In this document: positions 1 through 10,722 of the stretch, one piece after another
Numbering within the stretch: the stretch's first letter is position 1
Layout of the letters: each line of letters begins with the position of its first letter
Origin: Chaetorhynchus papuensis
Lineage: Eukaryota > Chordata > Aves > Passeriformes > Rhipiduridae
Direction of reading: 5' to 3'
DNA: 64,000 nucleotides
Assembly: GCA_013396525.1 (NCBI GenBank)
Contig: VWYX01000393.1
Location: 248,001 to 312,000 of the forward strand
Notes under the pieces: model-generated
Told to the model about the DNA's origin: nothing
The model's database searches: none
What the model saw: the letters and a program-made list of their open reading frames with translations, nothing else
Position numbers and translations under genes: made by a program

Positions 1-3000
1 AGTAATTTCAGGGGGGAAAACCAAACAGAAAAAGACCCCAAGATAAAAACAAAGAAGAAAATTGCAATTGCCACAGAAAAAGATGCTGGCAGTCCCTATA
101 GCCAGCCACTCCATGGCTTTAAGACGGATAAGAAAATGAATCCAACAGAAGTAACACTGTTATTTTAAGAGTCACATTACTTGGATTGTTCTAAGAAAGG
201 AAACAGTGACTTCAAAATTAGCAAAACTAGTTAAAAATAGGGAAAAAACATCTTGTGAAAAGTTTCAAAGTGTTTTTTTAATTTCATCAGGTCCAATATT
301 GAACCATTTCCCAAGAATATATGCTTGGTTTTTAAGTACAATTTTTATCCAAAGAAGTTTTCAAAATTGTCACAGAAACTTTAATTTACGAGCAGAAGAA
401 ACCCAAGAACCACAAAAAATGGTGAAGGAAGACATGGGTCTTTGAGAAATAAAAATATTTGTCAACAATTCTGAAATTTATTTAGATAAAAATTCAGTAC
501 GATTTTAATCATAACAGCAAAAAAACCCTCCAAAAAATGTAGTGGGTAACATTGCAAAAAGAGAGAATTTCTCATTAAAGAAATAACCCTTCTGATATAA
601 TGTAATTTAGTATAAAAATTGCAACTAGCTCTAACTGGAAATAGTGTTCTCTCAGTCTGTATTTTACCAACCTTTAGGTTACAGAGCAGTTCCTGCCCTC
701 TTTCCACAACAAGCCCTCAGTTACCATCGCTGGTGTTTTCTCGTGGGAATTCCACCACAGTGGGACTGTTCAGCACCCCCTCTCCAACAGCCCCAGCCTG
801 CAGCACTGAACCTGTACGAGGCTGGTGAACAAACAGCAAATCAACACCGTGACCCCGCTGCAGGGACCAGACACCAACAGGCACCAGTCATCAACTCAAA
901 CCCTCTCTGAGCCACTCAACACAAGCACCAGGTGTCTAACATTTATCCTTGACAGAGGATTTCTCTCATGAACCTTCTCTTGGGTCCTGTTATCCCTTGC
1001 CTTCCAGACTTTCTCAAAATCAAAAGGAACCAGCATTTATCAAACCTAAGCCAGGCTTGAACTAACCTCAGCCAGGCAGTGGCCATAACAGGTCCAAAGA
1101 GATTTAAGACAGACTTGTTGCACATTCTCTTTAACAATCACCATTTCTTTTAAGACACATTGTTTTCTCATTCTTCTCAGGCACATTTTGCTGATAGGCA
1201 GAAAGTCAACTTAAGGCTTGTGTTTTGTGAAAGCCTCTCTCCTGCTATCAGGATGAACACTATTATGTAGAGTGATACCAAACTTTGGTACTCCCACACC
1301 TCTATGATTAAGTGTGTTTTGCAGTGTTTTGCAGCCATGATTAAAATCTAAGAATTAAAATATTCAAAAAAAAAACCCCAAAATTAAAGGTGCGTTATCT
1401 GATAGGCTAAAGAATTAGTGTGGCTTTCTGTTTTTAAAAGCAATGTTCAATGAATAAAATAAGTGACAATAAAACCATCACATTCACAAAATATTAGTGT
1501 TAGCCTTGGGGATATGCTTGAGGACTGGGCTGTAACCAAGGCAACCCAATCTCCTGGAGAAAGTTTAAGTAGACACTTTTAAAGCCATTGCTCAAAGAAA
1601 CAGTAAATCTGGCTGTAGGGCTACTTGTGACATATGGAAGGTGCCATAGCCACCCAACACAAAGCACTCATCTTGTAACAATTCAGCCTCCTGTCATCCA
1701 AATGTTACATGTGATCAGCCTCCGGTGTTCTCCCGCAGTTGGCACAAGGGTGACACAGAAGCCATTTCATGTGTTCTGGGTAATTTGATAGAAATTCAGC
1801 TGTGCCCACATCCTACCCAGATCAAACCTGTATGATCAGGGGATAAAGAACCAGTCTGGTGTTAATGGCTTATGCCACACCATGCAATGGCTTTAAGTTT
1901 CTGCTTAAACAAACCCCAGGGACTTGAATATTTTGCTAAATTAGAACCTGATCCTGGGCCTTGTCTGGCCACACAAACCATGGGACCAGGCCCTACTTGC
2001 CAACAAATGCTAGACAAAGACAAAGCAGCAGAAGCAGAAACTGCAGACTCGAACAGAAATGTTTGTGTGATCTTCCAATTCTTTCTGAAAAGAACAGTTT
2101 GGACATTACCACAGCCACAAATGATGTGAATTTTTTGTCATGGCTAAGAAGTCCAACTTAAGAAAAGCAAGGTCTCTTTGGCAAAAAGACTCCTTCTTTG
2201 GAACAGATAAACATGATATATTATAAATATGTGATAAATATTGTGATGAAGCCATATCCCAGTGGTTCTTAATTGCAGTGCAATCGAGATAAATCCCACC
2301 AGCATTTCCTAATTAAATCCTGAAGCATCAGAGGGGAGATTTCCATATACATGTGGGTGATGAGAGCCTCTGTGATGTATATACAATATCTTTCAAATAT
2401 ATTTATAGCAATTTTGGAAAACAAAACCACACAGAATAAAGAAGAAAGTTTTGGACACTCATTCCTTCCGACAGGCAGATGGCTTTGGTGTTTAAGGGTG
2501 AAAAAAACCCCATCACAGTATCTTTGCACAGATGTGTCAGGTCTAGAAACCAGCCACAGCGCCTCAAACATCATCACTGTTCAACCTTTGTCAATCATAT
2601 TTCATCCATGAAGTATTTAATGCTTGAAAAGTTTGGCTCTCACCTCCCTGCATGCCAGCCCAACTCACCACAGCACCCTCATAACAGAGAGGATTCAGAG
2701 CTACATATCCTGGCTGGCCGTATGCATTGACATGGGCTGGAATCCCAGGCCTACATACCAGCAAACTTTTCTGGAAAGAGAAAATAGAGCTCCAGAAATC
2801 AGTAGTTTGGGCTAGTCTGTGACTAGTTTAATTCCCACAATGTCTCTGGGAAACTGCAAAGAAGCTCTCTCATGCAGAGGGCAGAAGACAAGGAGCCTTA
2901 TGCCTTGCTCCAGTCGAGCCTGTGGCAGGGCTGTAAAAGGCCCAAAGGCTCTGAACTTGAGTCCTCCTTAGTCTAGGCCACATTCTGCTGGAAGGCACAG

Positions 3001-4798
3001 CAGCTTGTTTCCATCAATTACCCCAGTGTTATGCAGGAGACTCTCATCAGCCACTTGATTTAACACTCACCAGAGTAAGGAAGACCAGAGCTACACTTTC
3101 TGCCTGAAGAGTGGCTCATTCTGCACCCAAATGCATCACATTATCACTTGTGTTTGTACCCCAGCCCTGACCTCCCCTGTTTTGCAGGGCTAGTTCAAAC
3201 TAGATTTGCCCAGTATTTACGAGGTGTTTTGGACTGCTGGTGGTGCAGACTGCGTGTCAAGAAGCGAGCTCAGAAGGACCTTACATGCCACGGTTCAGGG
3301 AGCGGGAGCCCAGGTGGAACCTGGTGGGAACCAGGGTGCCAAAAAATCTGTTTATGTCTGAGGCAGTAAAATTCTTGCAGGCCAGGGTAGAAATCCAGCA
3401 TAAAAAGTCAAACTGCTTTACCTATGGTGGTAAAGGAAATCTTTTGCTCAATGATGCCACCCTTCTACAAAGAAGGATTCATTTCAAGCTGTGAATTTTG
3501 GGAAACTTCCCTGACACTGGTGAAGTTTGCCAATATATAAACCATGTAAGGAAGGGAGGTTTCAGACTGGTATTTCTGCATTTGAATTTACCACATACAA
3601 CTGAAGCTACTGAATATCACAGTGCTCTTCCAGGAAGGATTGTGCTAAACTGAAAGGAAATGCACCATTTGCAGGAGCTGCAGTATCACATCACAATTTT
3701 TCCTTTGTTTCCTATCAGTTCAGCTCATCTAACTTTTCTTTGCAGCATTAGTGAGTATAATTATTCTCTATAATAGAAGCCTGATACAAAGAGGAAAGCA
3801 CCACGTTCTTACTGTTTTTCAGTGGGATGCATGAAAAAAATTTTATAACTTTTGAAAAGTGCCAGTTTGTCACTCACATGGTCAATCAGCCTGCAACTGT
3901 TTCAGTTCTGCTTCTTAATTTAAGTGCAAAGAAAGGTATTTTCCTTGATTACATCTGCAAATAAGATATTAATGTCAATTCAGTGATATGAAAATTACTC
4001 CCTCACTATGTAATTTGCACCTTAGTTATTATGGGTTTCATGAACAAGACTATTATAGCTGCTCAGAATGCCATGGATTTCTAATTTTTTGATTTGTTTT
4101 TAATTAACCAATCTAAAAAAAAATAAAAAAAACCCCAAACCCACGATCATGTGAAAAAAAGGATTATCTGTGCCCAGGTTTTATTTACCTTGGCATATAT
4201 ATTAATTCTGGACTAAGGATGAAAATGCTGCTGCTGGCCCAGCACTCTACTACCATGAATTTCAGCAAAGACATGTTATAAGTGGCTGGGATGAAAATGG
4301 AAGAGGAAAAAAATTGCCTGCTTTCTGGAATGGCATAGTGAAGGGCTGAATACCTCCTTTAGTTTTCTTAGGATGAAAAGTGAACATGGGTTTAGGAGGA
4401 TCTTTTTCACTGTTGTTGAAACAAGATCTGATTTTTTTATTGAAAACTACAGATCACGTGTGTGAACATCAGAGAAATGTATATCATCCCAAAGCCTGAT
4501 TCAATCCCTGTTACTGCTGAAGGAAAATCCTCCCACTGCAATAACAAGAGATGGAACAAGACTTTATTGCTTGAATGTCTGCCCAGAGACCAACACTGCC
4601 AATGGTCCCACCAGAATGGGCTGTATGAGAGAGTGGCGTAAGATTTTTTTGAGCATCGCTTTGCACTGCAGCTCTATGTAGTCATTTTTTATCTTTTTTT
4701 AACCACTGGGATTTCAGAAATGTGTTTCCAGCCCCACATCCCTTAAAGATCTTCCCAGTGAACATGACTGGCTTATGCCTCTGGTAGATCAAAAGCAC

Positions 4799-4845
4799 GT
4801 TGTGTGTGTGTAGTGTGTAGTGTGTGTGTAGTGTACAGTGTGTGC
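4799..4845 (+). repeat. Degenerate GT microsatellite
   Basis: Imperfect GT repeat interrupted by TAGTGTG units, about 46 bp. GT repeats of this kind are often length-polymorphic. Confidence 0.9.
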
Positions 4846-5482
4846 AAGCTCACATCCTTCTGTGATTGCTCATACATTGTGAATTGGAAGCATCACTACT
4901 GAATAAATTTATGCAATAGCTAAGTAGACTTTCAGGAGTAAAAGAAAAAAACTCTATTGAACTGGAAGGGAATGGAGACAAGTAAGGGCCTAAGAAATAA
5001 CCAATCTGTGTCCCAAGGATACAAGGTCACACCTACATTCAGGTGCAGCACAGCTTCAGTTCCATTGTTTGTGTTAATGCTGGGTCTGCTCTCGCACCTT
5101 CTAGGACAGTGGAGCTACTTCTGCTGCTGACACAGATCCTGTTAAAGTCAAAGGGAAGTTTCCCATGATTTCAATGAGAGCTGGTCAGGTTCTCAAAACA
5201 ACAGGAGAAATAACTAGCTCAGCCATCTTTCACTCTCTACCTTCATGTGCTTCTTAAGAAACAGGAATCGAACATAGAAGCATAGTTAGGACCACGTTCA
5301 GACCTCCTACAGGCAGATAACTTAGGTACTGTGACCCTTAACTCCATCAGCTGCAGATATAGCAACTGCTCTGACTCACTCACTGCCCTCCTGAGCAGTT
5401 GTGTCTAAATTAGGTGCCTGTCATGGGCAGTCTGAACATGGCCTCTCAAACTGCCCTCTTGTTCCAAGGCCTTCCAGTTTTA

Positions 5483-5520
5483 CTTTTTTTTCCCTTCTTT
5501 TTTTTTTTTTCTTTTTTTTC
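5483..5520 (+). repeat. T-rich tract
   Basis: Long thymine runs broken by short C interruptions, followed by CAATAACAG at 5520-5528. On the plus strand this resembles a 3' splice site, but no exon is supported behind it. Confidence 0.85.
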
Positions 5521-6599
5521 AATAACAGAGATTCAGACCCTAGGCTGGAAAGAAATCATGCAAAGCTTGTGCAATGTGCCCAAATGGGCATCCTGGGGAG
5601 GGTCACAGTTGATACTCAGAGATCAGTGCTGGCTTTGGCAGTCAGAGCCTGGATCCGAGCAGAGTTGCAGGTCTTGCAAAGGATGTGCCCGTCCAGAGGG
5701 TAACAGCCCTGATTGTCCCCTTCAGACAGCAGGCCACCACAGTCCTAGGAAATAAGTGAACAGGAAGAGCAAAGTAAATAAGGAAGAGCAAGATTAAGCA
5801 AAGAATCTATTAGTCAAAGAAACTCTCTCCTCACTCTCCACCTTGTAACAGGATCCAGCCTGAGTCAGCGCAAAGCATGAAGCCGAGGTACGTGATATCT
5901 TTTACGATTAAGCCATTTTCTGATAAGAGACGATGCTGCAGAGAGGATGGGTTCCCAAGCTCTCTGCTGAATTTAATCCAATTGAAAATAAAAGGAGATT
6001 ATTCCCTTCACATTTCTGAGGAAGCAAAGGTCTTTAGCATTGGAGAAACATCAAACTGAAGCACATATTTATTAATTCAAAAAAGGATAAAAAAGAAGCA
6101 TCATTGGGAAAAAGTTTGGTACCAATATATGGCTATAGGTAATCTCCTTTGGGAGAGTTAATGCCACAAAGTTACAGCCTCCATTCCAGGGGTGGCAGCT
6201 AAGCAAAGTCCCTGCCTGTCTCCCCTTACCAGAACTGTCACCTGTGTTTGTACTACAATTGGCCAAAAAGGTTGTGGCTAGAAGGAGGATGTCAGACAGG
6301 CACATGGAAACCCCACTACAAGGCCCCCAAACCTGCTCCAGAGATCTCAGCCCCTAAACTTATACTTGGCTATTCTTAGCCATGTATAGCTGCTAGGAAA
6401 GTTGGGAATCATCCCGCACTGTGTGATCAAGCCACCACTTGGCCCAGGACTGCTGACGGATCCACCTGTATGAAAGCCTGGGTATCTCAGCAGCCAGCAT
6501 GAGGACATGCTGTATGATGAATTAGGCTCTGCAAAATTTAGTGTAGGAATGCCCCAGCATCTTAAAAAATAATGGGCTTAAGTAATGGGCTGATATGTA

Positions 6600-6690
6600 C
6601 TCTGAAAGCCAAGGTCAGATTGAGAATTGAACCAGGTGCCTCAAGTTTCAGCCTAGACCTTTAAACCTTAGTCCATCCTTCTTCCCATTA
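6600..6690 (-). mobile_element. MIR/CORE-SINE-like remnant
   Basis: GAGAATTGAACCAGGTGCCT, GCCTAGACCTTTAAACC and TTAGTCCATCCTTCTTCC resemble the reverse-oriented end of amniote MIR-type SINEs ('gggaattgaacccaggtctcctgag ... ccttaaccactagaccatcc'). Confidence 0.45.
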
Positions 6691-7364
6691 AGGTTATTAA
6701 AACCTGCAACTGCAATAAGAAATATATTTGGTCTCATTTTCTTACCCTGCCATCTGGCTGATGTATTATCCAACAAGTAACACTAGCACTGAAGAATTCT
6801 TGAAGGTTCCCTAACACAGCTGTGCCCACATGCTAATTGCTTTAAGGTGATTTTTATTCTCTGTCTTCAGATTCTTACCATCAAAATTACATGAAGTGTG
6901 TAATGAAACTGAACAGGAAAAGTAGCACAAAAAGCATTGCATAAAGCAAGAATGATCATGTTTATGTGTCCATTAAAATTCTTCAACCCAGAGCCATATG
7001 CTGAGTTTCCTGTACAGTCATGCTCAAAACCTAACATGCATTAGCTTTCATTTTAAGAACATAAAGATGAGCTACGTTTGGTGTCCAGGCTATAATTTAT
7101 GAAGTTCTCAAGTATTAAGCCCTAATTGTCTTGAGTCACATTCTTTTGCTCTCCTAATGAACCTGTTATAAACAAGGGACCTGATTTTCCTCTCATTTGC
7201 GCTGACATAAATGAGGAAAAATTCCTTGCTTGCTGAAGTCAGTGAAGTAATTTGATTGCAGAGCCAGTGCCACAATAGGGTATTCCTGTCGTGTGAGCAA
7301 CGTGAGGCGGTGATGAAGTTAAGCCAACCTTTGCTTTCTGTCCCTGCCTGAGTGGAATACCAAC

Positions 7365-7485
7365 CTCGCACCGGTAGCACTGGACATGGAAGTCACGATC
7401 CAGGGCAACAATGCGCACAGTCTCCTCTTGTCCCGGGGCCGGCATGATGGGCTCCTTGCACACAGAACACCTCGGGGCAAATTTC
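7365..7485 (-). CDS. LPP: LPP internal exon encoding first half of LIM domain 3 (probably penultimate coding exon)
   Basis: This 121-nt exon has one base completing the split Lys codon plus 40 codons from KFAPRCSVCKEPIM to HVQCYRCE. It supplies the first zinc site of LIM3 (C-x2-C-x23-H-x2-C) and only the first Cys of the second site (YRC). The remaining ligands must come from the next exon, which in LPP encodes the rest of LIM3 and the C-terminus and is not in this window. The acceptor is CTTCCTTCCTCAG|GAAATTTG above 7485. The donor is GAG|GTTGGT below 7365, which departs from the usual GTRAGT. If the donor is skipped, the frame runs about 42 codons into the intron and then stops, so intron retention would give a truncated LIM3. 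The segment APGQEETVRIVALDRDFHV distinguishes LPP from zyxin and TRIP6. Confidence 0.95.
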
Positions 7486-7582
7486 CTGAGGAAGGAAGAG
7501 ACAGTCCCAGTCATCCTCAAACCTGGAGCTAAAGCTTTCGTTAACTGGACCAGCTAGCCTGAAATGCGTCCATTTGTACCAA

Positions 7583-7599
7583 AACACACACACACACAC
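7583..7599 (+). repeat. Short CA repeat
   Basis: CA repeat of about 8 units, roughly 100 bp from the LIM3a exon on the intron side upstream of its acceptor. On the LPP sense strand it is a TG repeat. Confidence 0.9.
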
Positions 7600-8759
7600 G
7601 TATATGCACACACGACACAGGCTGGAGCTCTGCACAGCTCCCTCCTTGGAAAAAAACAGGCAGGAACACTTTAGTCTTACAAGGCAATTTCAGGCTTGTA
7701 GGATATTAAAGAGCATTTATTAGGAAAGGACTTAGAGAATTTCTGACAGGCAGCAAAACATGTTGCCTGCCCTAATGAACAACTAAAGTGCCCATTGAAT
7801 GACCATCAGTTGTGGCACCTATGCACTGCCACAACCCTCAGCCTCTAAGAAAATCCATGCAAGTCCCAAGGTGAGAAAGATGACCAGGATCTGCTTCAAG
7901 AGCACCCCTTGAAAACAAAAATCAAACTATTAAAATTTGGAGATTGGAACAAATACTTTAAAAGTCTGAAAAGAAATGGTAAAAAGAATTGCCTTGCACT
8001 AACACTAATTTGTTGAGGTTTATGACATCCACTTTAAACTTCCAAGCCATCTTGCCCACTTATGCACACAGAAGCACATTTCTGGCTGTGCTCACTCTCA
8101 GAGAAGAAGCATCAGGGCAATTCTGACTTGCTGAATTTTCTAGCTAAAACCCACTCAGTTATCCACCAACAGGGTGTTGTCCAGGCTTAAAAGGGAACAG
8201 GTCTGGGTGCAGAGACCCCAGTGCTCTCTCTTCCAGCCAGCTTGAGTTTCCATTGTATAGCGACAGTAACTCACTGCATGAAGGGACTGACCATCATCAG
8301 GGTCAGCTCAGGGACCAAGAGAAGCACAGGCTTCTCTTTTCCCCCTTGTATTGCCCACCATATGCCCTTCTGGATAATTCACCCATGTTCTGTATTACCT
8401 CTGGTTTTGCTCCCCCCAGGTCCCATGAGAAGTGGCCATCTCTGCACCTGGGTTTGGGAACATTTAGCCTGTGGTGAATCATTATCTGCTGTTTTGGTTC
8501 AAAACCTACTGGTACCAGTTTCCTGGCTGCAAATTCTGCTCTCAGAAAAGGAAACTTACACCCACAGAATCTGCTGCCATGTAATGAGAGCCAGGGTCAG
8601 GGGCTGTGGAGTGACAGGGAGCAAAGCTTATGGCAAACATCAGAACACAAGAGATCAAAGGCCCTTCCCTTCTGAAATGCCTAGTAAGGATTGACTCTGC
8701 CACCCAGCCTGTCACATGAACCACCTCAGAATTAACTATCTTAGAAAAGAAAAAAAAAA

Positions 8760-9060
8760 TAAAATCTATCTGTACTAGGAATAAAGAAAAATATTAATTT
8801 CACTGGCAGCAGATGAAAGATGCCTGCGAAGCTGTGATCTAATGAAAGAATGAATTAAACAGTGGCTATAACGAGCGCTCTGAAAAATAACTTAAATGGA
8901 TCATGATATGACCGGAGCTGTGATCGCAATTAATTATGTGCTGTTTCATGCAGGCCCTTCCTTGTACCATCTAGCTCAAATGTGGTACTTAAAAAATACG
9001 TCAACATTTTTTTGTCCAGGCTACTGTGACTAATTCATTACGAGCCAAATATTATCTCCC
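8760..9060. promoter_or_regulatory. Enhancer-like AT-rich, CpG-retaining block
   Basis: Repeat-free intron sequence between the LIM2 and LIM3a exons with a TAATTA homeodomain core at 8931-8936, two copies of AGCTGTGATC (8830-8839 and 8916-8925) and retained CpGs (GAGCGCTC, GACCGG, ATCGC). This texture is typical of vertebrate conserved non-coding elements, but conservation cannot be seen from one sequence. Confidence 0.3.
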
Positions 9061-10543
9061 AGGATCCTGAGATCATTCCTGCAGATTTCAGGGGATGTGG
9101 ATCTGCTACTGTGGGACCTAAGCTCAGGGGGTAGCATCAGCTACAGTTTTGTTATCAAGAGGATGTAGCTGTAGAACACTCAACCTCCAGATCAGGAGGA
9201 CATGTCATCCCTAATCAATTAAAACTCGGCTGGCCAAAGTACTGCAAGTGTCTCTTCTGAGTGTCACACTGGGTCTCGTGCTATTCCCATCATCTTCCCC
9301 TCAATCCTTCACTCAACAATTTTTTCGTCCTTCCTTGGATTGACAGCCTCCCACTTGCCACTTTCAGAGCCCCGAGGTCCATATGCAGTCACTGCCAAAA
9401 GCCTTCAATGTGGGACATCAGCTCTCTTTCTCCTGAAAGCATGTGAGCCCTTGGCCTGTGGGGCTTTGGGAAGGGGCACTCTCCACATTGTTAAGGGGGT
9501 GTTGAGGGAAACCCTTCAGGTGCCTGAGTGGTGCATGAAACTGCTGTTGGGCCTGTGCTCAGGACCACATTTTACCTTACACACAACTGGTGGCACAGAA
9601 AGGCAAAGCAACACAGCAGCTGCCAATTAACCCAGCCTAGCTGAGCTTCAGGGAACATCCTCCTGTTGGATTCTAACATGCCAGGTAATTGTGGCTGCTT
9701 CCCTTTCTGTCAAGTCAGCCAGCTTCTTTGAGCTTTCAGACCCACACACTGATGTCATGAGGCTCTAATTAAGTCTACCCCCTTAGAAATTAAGAGGTAA
9801 ATGGTAGAGATGTAAACTCACATTTGTCAGTATTGATTTCATCTTGTAATTGAAGGGTGTAATGTATCTGTCTTTTCCATACAGGGCAAACATTTGTGCT
9901 CTGATTATATCTACCTGTCTTCCCTAGATTAGTTGTGATGATGGGGGTGGTAGCGTGTCAGTGACAGAAATTACTTGCAACTATACCTTTCAACTTACTT
10001 TAAATAGCAGTTTCACTATAAATTATTACCGGGGCTGTATTTTTAGCAGCTTAAAAAAGCTAATTAGCAACTAGAAACAAAAGGAGCTGTGAGCAGCCTG
10101 TGGCCACTGAGATCCCTCTAGCAGGTAAGTAAACACCTGCAGAGTGCAGGAGGACAGGACCTCTCTTAATTGCTCAGTGGATGAAGCAGGGAGGTGGTGA
10201 TGTGAAAGTGCAGGTAGAGGCAGTGAGGAGAAACAAGCACATGCTAAGTGCAGTGAAAAGCAAGGGGAAGGCAGAGCACTTAAAACAGAGGGACACAGAG
10301 GTTATCCCTCAGTTCAGCTCCAAGCAAAACAGAGATCAAGCAGAATTGTCCCCTAACCATACAATTAACCTTGTATGCCACAGTGTGCTTGCTTGGAGCA
10401 AAGCTCTCCCTACTATTTAAGAGCCTCGGGAGGAAGTGACATAGGGTTCAGAACTTCCTGAAAGCTCAGTCTGAAAAAGGAGAATTTTTAGGGGCAAAAG
10501 ACAAAGACAACAAGCAAAGCACTGACGGCAGCTTAGGCCTTAC

Positions 10544-10722
10544 TTATGGAAATCCTCGATGCAGTGGATGTTGCCACCAGCATCCACAGTGAAGGGGATC
10601 CCATCCAGGCTGCGATGGCACATCACACAGGTGAAGCAGTGGGGATGGTAGGCCTTCCCAGTGGCTCGGAGGATCCTCTCCATGATGGGCTTTGCGCAGA
10701 CACTGCATTGCTCCAGTGTATT
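10544..10722 (-). CDS. LPP: LPP internal exon encoding LIM domain 2
   Basis: This 179-nt exon has 59 codons plus two bases of a split Lys codon. It begins NTLEQCSVCAKPIM and runs to GGNIHCIEDFH. It contains a complete LIM2: C-x2-C-x16-H-x2-C, then C-x2-C-x18-C-x2-D, with Asp as the eighth zinc ligand, as is usual for this domain in zyxin-family proteins. The acceptor is TTTTCTTTGCAG|AATAC above 10722, and the donor is CATAA|GTAAGG below 10544. The 5' boundary is phase 0 and matches the LIM1 exon; the 3' boundary is phase 2 and matches the LIM3 exon. The core ILRATGKAYHPHCFTCVMC is strongly conserved in LPP. A few residues (for example Asn in GGNIHC) differ from the human protein as I remember it and fit a non-mammalian orthologue. 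In the spliced mRNA it follows LIM1 directly, leaving almost no linker. Confidence 0.96.

Larger units (their letters stand above)
1..7364 (-). other. LPP: LPP last intron, 5' (donor-proximal) part
   Basis: Intron sequence downstream of the LIM3a exon in the LPP direction, with its donor at 7364-7363. I looked on the minus strand for the final LPP exon (remaining LIM3 Cys ligands, LPLDGH/CKTC-type residues and a stop) and found none, so the intron continues past position 1. Contents: a GT-rich simple repeat near 4.8 kb, a T-rich tract near 5.5 kb, a MIR-like remnant near 6.65 kb, and otherwise unique AT-leaning sequence. The short open frames here show no recognisable protein and read as chance. 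Confidence 0.85.
7486..10543 (-). other. LPP: LPP intron between LIM2 and LIM3a exons (3058 bp, phase 2)
   Basis: This intron is bounded by the LIM2 donor GTAAGG (10543-10538) and the LIM3a acceptor CTTCCTTCCTCAG (ending 7486). It splits a Lys codon AA|G. It holds a short CA repeat at 7583-7599, an adenine-rich run near 8.75 kb, and two blocks that look like conserved non-coding DNA at about 8.76-9.06 kb and 10.01-10.08 kb. No coding signal other than the flanking exons. Confidence 0.9.

Noticed and set aside
5262..5330. Possible CR1-like piece (ATAGAAGCATAGTTAGGACC, CAGACCTCCTACAGG)
   Set aside because: Only scattered words match CR1 consensus phrases; too weak to call.
5487..5755. Plus-strand acceptor-like T tract ending CAATAACAG followed by open frames
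   Set aside because: It is a homopolymer-rich repeat; the frames behind it have no recognisable domain, no donor was supported, and nothing else points to an antisense gene.
6122..6134. CCAATATATGG as a CArG box for SRF
   Set aside because: It has seven A/T bases between CC and GG; the SRF consensus needs six. No second site nearby.
1..7364. Search for the final LPP exon (rest of LIM3 and stop codon)
   Set aside because: No minus-strand frame carries the expected Cys-rich ending; the exon must lie beyond the left edge.
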